Assembly (NCBI GenBank): GCA_016201195.1
Contig: JACQDI010000333.1
Coordinates: forward strand, 1 to 13,086
Direction of reading: 5' to 3'
Length of the DNA: 13,086 bases
From: Acidobacteriota bacterium
GTDB taxonomy: Bacteria > Acidobacteriota > Terriglobia > Bryobacterales > JACQDG01
The notes beneath the pieces were generated by a model that saw only the letters and a program-made list of their open reading frames with translations, did no database searches and was not told the DNA's origin. Made by a program: the position numbers and the translations under genes. Positions 6,625 through 12,860 of the stretch are shown here, piece by piece (the stretch's first letter is position 1; each line of letters starts with the position of its first letter).

Positions 6625-7852
6625 AGGTCGGGTTTGAGTAGATCCAGGGACGCCGTTCCCCGCCCACATCGAGCCACAATTCGAGGCGATACACGCCCGG
6701 CGAGGGGATCTTCCAGTCCAGGCTGTCGGTGAACTGCTCGAGGACCGGCTCTCCGTCGCGCAACAGGCGGAAATGGGCGCGCACCGGAGAGGCGGCCGTC
6801 AGCCGGTTTCCCGCCGCGGTTTCAAAGCGGAAGCCCGTCGGATCGCACAGCCAGTCGTGGGCCACGTAGGCGCGGCCCGCCCGCAGCGCCTCGCGCACCT
6901 CCGGCTCGGTCAGCGATTTCACCCACAGGTGCGTGGAGACATTTCGAAAGCTCACCTCGTAGGGATCGAAATCCAGGCGATAGAGCACCTCGCCGTCGGG
7001 CCGGTCCCGCAGCGCCTCGGGAAGCTCGACCGTGCCGAGGTTCTTTCGCTCGAAGCTGTCGATGACCGCGGTCCGGCCGTCACGCTTGGTCAGCGTGAAC
7101 ACCTGGTTGTGGTGGGCGTCGTTGGCCGCGATGCCGGTGAGGGGATGCGTTTGTGTGGCCCGATCCCACGCGGCGAGAATCGGGGCCAGGTAATCCTGCT
7201 GGGCGCCGAAGTATTCTTCGTGGTAGCGCTCGAGCTTGCCGGAGATGTCGGCCCACGCCGCGGGATCGCTCAAAGCCTTGCGAAACCACTGCCGGTATTC
7301 GGTCTCATCGTTGGCGTCGGTGTGGCGGTTGTAGATCTCGAGGCCGTCGAGGCGATCCATGGGATGATCCAGGCGCTCCTCGACGTGAGAAAGAAAGATC
7401 AGGCCACCGTCGCGGCGGATCAGTGAAATGTATTCGTCGCGCGAGCTCCACTGCAGGCCGTGAATCGAGCGCATCGGGTAGTTGAGAAACCCTTCCGCCT
7501 CCGAACCGGGAATGAACAGCACGCCGTCGCGCAGCCCGCGCCAGTTGTCGTTGATATAGTCGCGCTCCGGGCGCACGTGGTCGGAAAGCAGGACCGCGCT
7601 GACGCCGGTCTTCTTGGCCGCCGCCAGCAGCTCGGGCCGCGTGCCTGCGGTGTGCGCGGCGTCCTCGGCGTGGCAGTGCAGGATGGCGCGGACGTCCCGA
7701 AAGCCCTCGGGCGGCGGGATTCTCCGGCGCTCCATGGCCAGCCGTTGCCGGTCGGCCCGGACGCGTTCCAGGTTTGCAACCTGCACGCGCTCGAGCGTGG
7801 TCAGCTTTCGCGCTGGAGCGGCGGCCAGCAGGATCAGGAGCAACGCTGTCAT
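6605..7852 (-). CDS. Exported PHP-domain metal-dependent hydrolase
   Basis: A 415-residue protein with a short hydrophobic N-terminus (MTALLLILLAAAPA) read as a signal peptide, then a basic helical stretch (residues 17-48). The PHP core follows: RAILHCHAED (His59, His61), LLSDHVRP (Asp91, His92), PGSEAEG (Glu118), FLSHVEE (His156) and ANDAHH (Asp245, His247). These are the residues that bind a multinuclear metal centre in PHP phosphoesterases. Residues about 290-415 look beta-rich and may form an accessory domain. It is the first gene of a two-gene unit with the GT39-like gene, overlapping it by 20 bp. It has no Shine-Dalgarno; GATAAT lies 8 nt before the ATG. It is unlike the C-terminal half of the protein at 2787-5117 outside the core motifs. 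Substrate unknown. Confidence 0.85.
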   Translation of the reverse strand: MTALLLILLAAAPARKLTTLERVQVANLERVRADRQRLAMERRRIPPPEGFRDVRAILHCHAEDAAHTAGTRPELLAAAKKTGVSAVLLSDHVRPERDYINDNWRGLRDGVLFIPGSEAEGFLNYPMRSIHGLQWSSRDEYISLIRRDGGLIFLSHVEERLDHPMDRLDGLEIYNRHTDANDETEYRQWFRKALSDPAAWADISGKLERYHEEYFGAQQDYLAPILAAWDRATQTHPLTGIAANDAHHNQVFTLTKRDGRTAVIDSFERKNLGTVELPEALRDRPDGEVLYRLDFDPYEVSFRNVSTHLWVKSLTEPEVREALRAGRAYVAHDWLCDPTGFRFETAAGNRLTAASPVRAHFRLLRDGEPVLEQFTDSLDWKIPSPGVYRLELWLDVGGERRPWIYSNPTYATQQR

Positions 7853-7871
7853 TTTCGGTTATTATCTCAGC
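7853..7871. promoter_or_regulatory. 19-bp symmetric bidirectional promoter with overlapping -10 boxes
   Basis: The whole gap between two divergent genes is 19 bp. On the plus strand TATTAT (7860-7865) ends 6 nt before the ATG at 7872. On the minus strand GATAAT (7866-7861) ends 8 nt before the ATG at 7852. The boxes share 7861-7865. Predicted start sites are near 7872 and 7854, about 18 bp apart and at or within 2 nt of each start codon. Neither gene has a Shine-Dalgarno, consistent with leaderless mRNAs. Start sites are inferred from box spacing only. Confidence 0.5.
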
Positions 7872-9467
7872 ATGCGCCTGCTGAGTGTGCTGCTCTTCAG
7901 CCTTTCCATCCTCGTCGCCGCCGACTACGACCTGCTGATCCGCGGCGGGCGGGTGCTCGATGGCACGGGCAACCCGTGGTACGTTGCCGACGTAGGGGTG
8001 CAGAGCGGCCGCATTCAAAAGGTCGGCAACCTCGCCGGCTCGAGCGCGACCCGCGTGATCGACGCCGGCGGCAAGTTTGTCAGCCCCGGGTTCATCGATC
8101 TGCATTCCCACAGCGATATCGGCCTGCTCGATCCCGAGCTGCGCTACAACCTGAACATGGTGGCGCAGGGGATCACCCTCTCCGTGCTGAACCAGGACGG
8201 CCGGTCCGCCCGCTGGCCCCTCCGCGAGCAGCGGGAGATTTACGGGAAGCAGGGGCTTGGCAACAACGTGGCCCTCATGGTCGGTCACGGCACCGTGCGC
8301 AGCCGCGTGATGCAGAAGAGCGACAACCAGCCCGCCACTGACGCCGACATCCGCGCCATGCAGCAGCTCGTCGAGGAAGGGATGCGAGACGGCGCCTTCG
8401 GCTTAAGCACGGGCCTCGAATACGTCCCCGGGCGCTTCAGCGGGCCTCGCGAGGTGATCGAGCTCACGCGCGCGGTCAAGCCCTTCGACGGTTTTTACAT
8501 CAGCCACGAGCGCAGCGAGGGCAAGGACCCGATGTGGAAATACGCCTCCGACCCGGCCCGGGCAGTCGATCTTCTGGAGGCCGTTGAAGAGACCATTCGC
8601 ATCGGCCGCGAGACCGGTGTGCCCGTCGTGTGCTCGCACCTCAAGGCCAAGGGCGCGAACTACTGGGGCTCGAGCCACGCCGCCACCCGGCTGATCCGCG
8701 AAGCCCGGGAGCAGGGAATCGAGATCTACGCCGACCAGTATCCGTATGAAACCTCGGGCAGCGACGGGAACACTGTCTTGATTCCGCAGTGGGCGCAGGG
8801 CAACTTGAAGGGCCAGCTCGCCGACCTGCCCTCGGCCCGCCGCCTGCGCCTGGACATCGAGCACGAGATCGCCCGCCGGGGCGGCGCCGACCGCATCATC
8901 GTCTACGAGTTTCCCGAGGCGAAGTACATCGAGAAGAGCCTGGCCTGGATCGCCGCCGACCGCAAGCTCTCGCCGGTGGACGCCGCCATCTGGATCCAGA
9001 TGAACGGCCTGCCGCGCCCCGGCGGAGCGCGCATGCGCGGGTTCTCGCTCTCGGAGCTCGACATCGACCACATCATGGAGCAGGAGTTCACCGCCACCTG
9101 CACCGACGGCGGGACGGTTGGCCTCGGCGCGGGCGGCGGCGCGGTTCACGCCCGCTTCTATGGCGCCTTCCCCCGCAAGATTCGCCGCTACGTCGTGGAG
9201 CGCCGGGTGATCTCGCTTCCCTTCGCCATCCGCTCCATGACGTCCCTCGCCGCCCAGATCATGGGACTGAAGGACCGCGGCCTGATCCGCGAAGGCAACT
9301 GGGCCGACCTAGTCGTCTTCGACCTGGCGACCATCGCCGACAAGGCCACCTTCACCCAACCGCACCAATATGCGGAGGGCATCCCATATGTATTTGTGAA
9401 TGGCATCGCTGTGGTGGATGGCGGCAAGCTCACCAAGGCGACCCCGGGGAAGGTCCTCACGCGCTAA
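7872..9467 (+). CDS. N-acyl-D-amino-acid deacylase (D-aminoacylase) family amidohydrolase, exported
   Basis: A 531-residue amidohydrolase with a signal peptide (about 1-17). Features in order: YDLLIRGGRVLDGTG strand opening; metal-binding DLHSHSD (His78, His80); GHGTVR; GLSTGLEYVPG; SHERSEG; VVCSHLKAKG; YADQYPYETSGSDG; the catalytic-type Asp in CTDGGTVG; and the C-terminal closing domain (GNWADLVVFD to VFVNGIAVVDGGKL). Family members release free D-amino acids from N-acyl-D-amino acids, or act as dihydroorotase-like cyclic amidases. Where classic D-aminoacylases have GNCG with a zinc-bridging cysteine, this protein has NQDGRS (residues 107-112), so the metal site or substrate may differ. The start at 7872 gives the signal peptide and follows TATTAT by 6 nt; the frame is open upstream without homology. 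Divergent from the PHP gene. Confidence 0.88.
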   Translation: MRLLSVLLFSLSILVAADYDLLIRGGRVLDGTGNPWYVADVGVQSGRIQKVGNLAGSSATRVIDAGGKFVSPGFIDLHSHSDIGLLDPELRYNLNMVAQGITLSVLNQDGRSARWPLREQREIYGKQGLGNNVALMVGHGTVRSRVMQKSDNQPATDADIRAMQQLVEEGMRDGAFGLSTGLEYVPGRFSGPREVIELTRAVKPFDGFYISHERSEGKDPMWKYASDPARAVDLLEAVEETIRIGRETGVPVVCSHLKAKGANYWGSSHAATRLIREAREQGIEIYADQYPYETSGSDGNTVLIPQWAQGNLKGQLADLPSARRLRLDIEHEIARRGGADRIIVYEFPEAKYIEKSLAWIAADRKLSPVDAAIWIQMNGLPRPGGARMRGFSLSELDIDHIMEQEFTATCTDGGTVGLGAGGGAVHARFYGAFPRKIRRYVVERRVISLPFAIRSMTSLAAQIMGLKDRGLIREGNWADLVVFDLATIADKATFTQPHQYAEGIPYVFVNGIAVVDGGKLTKATPGKVLTR

Positions 9468-9517
9468 TTGGATCCCACCAAACGGGCTCACGATCCACGG
9501 CCACGATCCGCGATCTC

Positions 9518-10684
9518 TCAGTGCAGTTGTTTTTCCGTTTGGATCACAACCGCGAACCGCGGGTAGTCATCGCCCAGCTTGTGGTAGGCCGCGTTCTGGT
9601 CGCTGATGCGCCAGTTCTCGACCAGTACACGAACGCGGACCGCATCCTTATTCGCCGGCAACGTCAGCACGCGCTCCTCGAGCGGCTTCAGACGGTTGTC
9701 GCCGAGCTTGCGGGCCTTGGGGCTCCACTCCCACCGCTGGCCGATGCGGTGGACCCGGCGTGCCACCACGCGGCCCGCAGCGTCGACCAACTCCGCCTTC
9801 ACCAGAATGAACCGTTCCGGGTCGCCGGTGGGGAGCAGGTGACCGGCGCCCGCGTTCTTCAGCACTACTTTGTCGCCGGCGATCTCGACCGACAGGCCGC
9901 TGGAGTACAGATCGTAGGAACGCCACTCCGCTTCGGACAGCAAGCGCTCCTTGGGGATCTTACTGCCAAAGAACAGGTGCCGCCGCGAGGTGCGCACCGG
10001 GCCGCCCACTGCTACCGGCCGCTTCACCGCCGGCATGTGACAGTGGGTGCAAGAGCGGCCCTCCCGGGCGTAAGAGCTCTCGCGCCACTCGTTAGCTGTA
10101 TCAAAAGTACAGACCAGGATATCGGTATAGCGAGCAGTGGCCTGGTGGCAGGAGGCGCAGTTCTCCTCGTTGATGAGCGTCGGATCCTTGCGCACCGGGT
10201 GGGGCGCGCGCGAGTCGCCCCAGGGGCCCATCACCACGCCGTCCCGGAGGTGACAGACAGCGCAAGTGACGCCTTCCTCGCTCAGCGCCCGGTCGAAGCC
10301 CGGGTTCTTCTTCAGAATCGGCTGGTGCGTCGAGCCGTTCTTCACCCCCACGGCGACGGTGGCGAGCTGGTTCTCGAGCGGCGTGTGGCAGTTCAGGCAC
10401 AGCCAAGCGGCGGTGGGCTCTTTCGCCATCTCCGCCTGGAATTGCCTGTCGCTCAAGGCGTGCGCGTGGACCGACGCTTTCCATTCCTGGTAGATCTCCA
10501 GGTGGCAGACGCCGCACTGCGCCGCCGAGAGCGAGCTGAGCCCCTGGGGGATCGTCTGATAGGGAAGTGGATTCTCCCACCAATAGCCAAAAATGCGCAC
10601 CTTGGCCAGGGAGGCCACAGCCAGCGCGCACGCGACGCCCAGTGCTGCTATACTCGTTTTCCGCACGGAGGCTGATCCTAACAT
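9518..10684 (-). CDS. Five-haem c-type cytochrome (cytochrome c554-like domain)
   Basis: A 388-residue exported or membrane-anchored electron-transfer protein. An N-terminal hydrophobic segment (about 11-28) is followed by five CxxCH haem sites: CGVCH (57-61), CLNCH (96-100), CAVCH (141-145), CASCH (176-180) and CTHCH (212-216). The CGVCH site continues LEIYQEWKASVHAHA, typical of the c554 type. Residues about 250-388 hold no haem site and look like a beta-sandwich beginning near KNAGAGHLLPTG, a motif common in these cytochromes. Redox partner unknown; there is no linked enzyme. The start is uncertain: ATG 10684 is given, but GTG at 10666 is also good because it keeps the whole signal anchor and has TAGGAT 8 nt upstream. 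With ATG 10684 the gene overlaps the start of the DUF1080 gene on the other strand. Confidence 0.88.
   Translation of the reverse strand: MLGSASVRKTSIAALGVACALAVASLAKVRIFGYWWENPLPYQTIPQGLSSLSAAQCGVCHLEIYQEWKASVHAHALSDRQFQAEMAKEPTAAWLCLNCHTPLENQLATVAVGVKNGSTHQPILKKNPGFDRALSEEGVTCAVCHLRDGVVMGPWGDSRAPHPVRKDPTLINEENCASCHQATARYTDILVCTFDTANEWRESSYAREGRSCTHCHMPAVKRPVAVGGPVRTSRRHLFFGSKIPKERLLSEAEWRSYDLYSSGLSVEIAGDKVVLKNAGAGHLLPTGDPERFILVKAELVDAAGRVVARRVHRIGQRWEWSPKARKLGDNRLKPLEERVLTLPANKDAVRVRVLVENWRISDQNAAYHKLGDDYPRFAVVIQTEKQLH
10649..10671 (+). promoter_or_regulatory. -10 box TATACT and Shine-Dalgarno GGAGG for the DUF1080 gene
   Basis: TATACT (10649-10654) predicts transcription from about 10661. 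GGAGG (10667-10671) lies 11 nt before the ATG at 10683, rather far but usable. The box falls inside the 5' coding region of the cytochrome gene on the other strand, so both promoters and coding starts interleave here. Confidence 0.5.
10675..10680 (-). promoter_or_regulatory. Possible -10 box (TAGGAT) for cytochrome gene
   Basis: On the minus strand TAGGAT ends 8 nt before a GTG codon at 10666 in the cytochrome frame. The spacing equals that of GATAAT to the PHP start at 7852. If it is active, the cytochrome starts at GTG 10666 with almost no leader and the upstream ATG at 10684 is not translated. Confidence 0.3.
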
Positions 10685-11306
10685 GAAGCTTACCGCATTC
10701 CTGTTCTGCGTATCGCTGGCGCTCGCGCAACCGAAAGGCCCCAAGCTGGGAGGCGAGGACTGGGTCGCGCTGTTCAACGGCGTCGACTTCACCGGCTGGC
10801 AGAAGATCGGCAGCGAGAAGTGGACTGTCGAGGACGGCGTGATCCACGGCCAGGGGGTTACTAAGGCTTACGGCTACCTGGCCACAGAAAAATCCTACAA
10901 GGACTTCCACCTGTTCCTGCGCTTCCAGTGTCCGGGGCCGGGCAATAGCGGCGTCTACCTGCACAGCCGGTTCAAGCCGAACACGGTGGACATCCTCGGC
11001 ATGCAGGTGGAAATCGACCGGCACGTCGGCAGGCACACGGCCGGCCTCTACGGCGACGACCGGGGGTGGATCGCCTGGCCCGCCCCGGAAAACGAGACGA
11101 TCATACGGCCGCTTGACTGGAACGACATGCTCATCATGGTGGAGGGCAACCGCATCCGCACGCGCCTGAACGGCGTGGACATGGTCGACTTCACCAGCCC
11201 GAAGCCAGTTTACAACGACGGTATCATCGCCCTGCAACTGCACTCCGGCGGCGAGGGGGAGATGAAGTTCAAGGACATCTGGATTCGGGATTTGGGCGGC
11301 CGGTAG
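10683..11306 (+). CDS. Secreted DUF1080 (3-keto-disaccharide hydrolase-like) protein
   Basis: A 207-residue protein with signal peptide (1-15, ending ALAQ) and one DUF1080 concanavalin-like jelly-roll domain. Recognisable marks are WVALFNGVDFTGWQ (about 27-40), KWTVEDGVIHGQG, DFHLFLRFQCPGPGNSGVYLH, the middle stretch ILGMQVEID, and the closing GIIALQLHSGGEGEMKFKDIWIRDL. The family now carries the name 3-keto-disaccharide hydrolase, and members are typical of polymer-degrading Acidobacteriota, Bacteroidota and Planctomycetota. A sugar-derivative target outside the cytoplasm is likely, but no activity can be assigned. The start is set by GGAGG and the signal peptide. It stands alone between the divergent cytochrome gene and a convergent hydrolase gene. 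Confidence 0.9.
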   Translation: MKLTAFLFCVSLALAQPKGPKLGGEDWVALFNGVDFTGWQKIGSEKWTVEDGVIHGQGVTKAYGYLATEKSYKDFHLFLRFQCPGPGNSGVYLHSRFKPNTVDILGMQVEIDRHVGRHTAGLYGDDRGWIAWPAPENETIIRPLDWNDMLIMVEGNRIRTRLNGVDMVDFTSPKPVYNDGIIALQLHSGGEGEMKFKDIWIRDLGGR

Positions 11307-11310
11307 GGCC

Positions 11311-11373
11311 GGAAACCGCTCCCTCACGGTCGCGGCTCCGATTCTGAGCCGCGCGCGTCAGCAAGCGGTTTCA
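11311..11373. repeat. Nested imperfect palindrome (REP-like), possible bidirectional terminator
   Basis: Outer arms GAAACCGCT (11312-11320) and AGCGGTTTC (11364-11372) enclose a perfect inner stem, CGCGGCTC (11331-11338) and GAGCCGCG (11346-11353), with a 7-nt loop. Between the arms the left side (CCCTCACGGT) and right side (CGCGTCAGCA) match only partly (CGT and AG retained). This suggests an originally longer palindrome with about 28-nt arms that has decayed on one side. It fills the gap between two convergent genes. Confidence 0.65.
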
Positions 11374-11383
11374 GCCTGTCAAC

Positions 11384-12625
11384 CTAAATCCACCGCTCGA
11401 GCCACCCGAAAGCTTCCTCCTGCATGTCGGGGCGGAAGGAATGGGGCACGTCGTAGAACGTCGCCCGGAACCGCTCCGGAGTCCCCGCCTTGGCGTAGAT
11501 CCGCGCGAGCTTGTCGGCAGCGCCTTTCATTCCCGACATCGGATATAACGCATCCCGCCCGCACTGCTGCACGAGCAGGGCGCCCGGGGCAATGAGCGCC
11601 GCTGCATCGGGCAGGTCAAGCGACGAATACAATCCTGGTATGTAGGCCATCCAGGTGTGAGACCGCAGGTGGTTCCGCAGTTGCGCGCGGAACTCGGTCA
11701 TCCACCCGGTGACGCAGGCCACCTTGATCCGTGGATCGGCGGCGACGAGATGCGCGGTGCGCAAGCCGCCGATGGAGAGTCCCAGGCACCCCAGGCGGCG
11801 GCTGTCGACCTCGGGGCGGCTGGCGAGATAGTCCACGCTGCGCATGTCGTCCCAGACGAGGATGCCCGGCCAGGTGGCTCCGGCCGCGAACAGGGTCTTA
11901 GCGGTGAGCGTTTCATAGCGGCTGCACAGCCCGTTGACCGCCGCGAGCCACTCGGCCGTATCCGGCCGCAAACCTTTCAACGCCTGCAGCGCCTCTCGCA
12001 TTTCCCCCGGCGCAGTGGAGACGTCGATCGTCTCCACCCGCAGCCGCCGCTCACCGAAATAGAAGCCGTCGATCACTATTACGACGTAGCCCTTGCGCGC
12101 CAGCAGCTCGGCGTAAGGCCGCCCGTAGGCCCGGTCGCGAAACTCGAGCAGCACCGGCGAGTCGTTGGGGTGGCTGATGATCTTCTGGTGTCCCCACACG
12201 TAGCGCCCGCTGTGGCAGTGGATGGCCACCACCCCCGGCACGCGTCCTTTCAGGCCCGCCGGAATCAGCACGCACGCCGGAATGTCGTACACTGTGGTAG
12301 CTCGGATCTTGACCCGCTCGAGGGTGAACCCGTCGCGCTCTTCGCGCCCCAGCAGCTCGGCCGCGAGCGGCACGGGCTTCGGGTCGTAGCTCAGGTGCTG
12401 CCGGAACAGCGGTCGCGCCACCCGCTTCCAGCTTTGGAGCGACTTCCATTTCGCGTCGAGGAAGGAAAGCCGCGGCTGGTTCTCCCGGCTGATCCAGTCG
12501 GCGAAATCGTGCAGGTTCGCGAGGTCGGGGGTGGGGACCTGGGGCGGGTTCTGCGCCATCAGCGGCGGCAGCGGCAGCGCCAGAGATCCCGCTGCTCCCA
12601 AAAGCTCACGCCGATTCCACTTCAT
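11384..12625 (-). CDS. Tat-exported alpha/beta hydrolase (acetyl xylan esterase / dienelactone hydrolase-like)
   Basis: A 413-residue serine hydrolase with a twin-arginine signal (NRRELLGAAGSLALPLPP, residues 4-21; cut probably after LMA). The fold features VPGVVAIHCHSG (129-140, oxyanion strand) and GYVVIVIDGFYFGERR (179-194). The nucleophile is Ser284 in LGLSIGGLRT, the acid Asp358 in QQCGRDALYP and the base His395 in DVPHSF, so the triad is complete. Such proteins deacetylate or de-esterify plant polysaccharides or small esters; the substrate is not readable here. The start at 12625 has GAGGA about 6-10 nt upstream and gives the Tat signal at once. It overlaps the stop of a 60-codon ORF as ATGA, so translation may be coupled to it. 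Confidence 0.85.
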   Translation of the reverse strand: MKWNRRELLGAAGSLALPLPPLMAQNPPQVPTPDLANLHDFADWISRENQPRLSFLDAKWKSLQSWKRVARPLFRQHLSYDPKPVPLAAELLGREERDGFTLERVKIRATTVYDIPACVLIPAGLKGRVPGVVAIHCHSGRYVWGHQKIISHPNDSPVLLEFRDRAYGRPYAELLARKGYVVIVIDGFYFGERRLRVETIDVSTAPGEMREALQALKGLRPDTAEWLAAVNGLCSRYETLTAKTLFAAGATWPGILVWDDMRSVDYLASRPEVDSRRLGCLGLSIGGLRTAHLVAADPRIKVACVTGWMTEFRAQLRNHLRSHTWMAYIPGLYSSLDLPDAAALIAPGALLVQQCGRDALYPMSGMKGAADKLARIYAKAGTPERFRATFYDVPHSFRPDMQEEAFGWLERWI

Positions 12626-12804
12626 CTCTTTCCTCGCGGTGCCCTTGGCTTGCAAGGGAGAACCTCTTGCGGGCCCCGACCTTTCAGCGCCCCGAATTCC
12701 GAGCCTTTATGCCCCAAAGGGGCGCTGTGGCGGGCGGCGCCAGCGCGACCAGCCGGAACGATCCAAAGTGCCACCAGCAGCAGCGGAACCCGTTCGACTC
12801 GCAT
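12622..12804 (-). CDS. Short signal-peptide ORF coupled to the downstream hydrolase (leader ORF or gene relic)
   Basis: Sixty codons. The start has a strong purine run (AGGGGGG) about 5 nt upstream and a TATAAG box at 12827-12822. Residues 1-23 (MRVERVPLLLVALWIVPAGR, then AGA) look like a signal peptide. The remaining 37 residues are low-complexity, basic and encoded by palindromic DNA (12642-12726), not by anything I recognise. The stop overlaps the hydrolase ATG as ATGA. Either this is the front of an exported protein whose body was lost and replaced by repeat DNA, or it is a leader ORF whose translation feeds the hydrolase. A translated product is not certain. Confidence 0.4.
   Translation of the reverse strand: MRVERVPLLLVALWIVPAGRAGAARHSAPLGHKGSEFGALKGRGPQEVLPCKPRAPRGKR
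12642..12726. repeat. Cluster of short inverted repeats
   Basis: Three stems lie within 85 bp: CCCTTG (12642-12647) with CAAGGG (12653-12658), loop 5 nt; GCCCC (12711-12715) with GGGGC (12719-12723), loop 3 nt; and AGCGCCCC (12686-12693) with GGGGCGCT (12719-12726), loop 25 nt. The last two are alternatives. They occupy the 3' two-thirds of the small ORF just before the hydrolase gene, so they could be repeat debris or mRNA structure controlling the hydrolase start. Confidence 0.45.
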
Positions 12805-12821
12805 GGCAGCCCCCCTGGAAG

Positions 12822-12827
12822 CTTATA
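12822..12827 (-). promoter_or_regulatory. -10 box (TATAAG) for small ORF and hydrolase
   Basis: On the minus strand TATAAG differs from consensus at one base and would start transcription near 12815, about 11 nt before the ATG at 12804. On the plus strand the same site reads TATACT (12824-12829), but no plus-strand gene follows, so the minus reading is favoured. Confidence 0.4.
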
Positions 12828-12860
12828 CTGGCGAAAGCCCGGTTGGGGGTCGCCCGCTCT

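Noticed and set aside
5749..6732. Open frame of 327 codons on the plus strand opposite the GT39-like gene
   Set aside because: Gln/His/Arg-rich antisense translation without hydrophobic core or motif; the minus strand encodes a clear membrane protein.
9490..9509. Direct repeat CACGATCC twice, 12 bp apart
   Set aside because: Two short copies in GC-rich DNA, with no adjoining gene start to suggest an operator.
9478..9542. Inverted repeat CCAAACGG / CCGTTTGG in the convergent gap after the aminoacylase
   Set aside because: Only 8 bp with a 49-nt loop and partly inside the cytochrome's 3' end; too weak to call a terminator or repeat.
8789..10675. Open frame of about 628 codons on the plus strand spanning the aminoacylase end and the cytochrome
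   Set aside because: It crosses two well-supported genes in other frames and its translation is Pro/Arg/His-rich with no domain; a shadow.
12824..12829. Plus-strand TATACT
   Set aside because: No plus-strand gene follows; the downstream DNA is the 3' part of the minus-strand MBL gene. The same site reads TATAAG on the minus strand before the small ORF.
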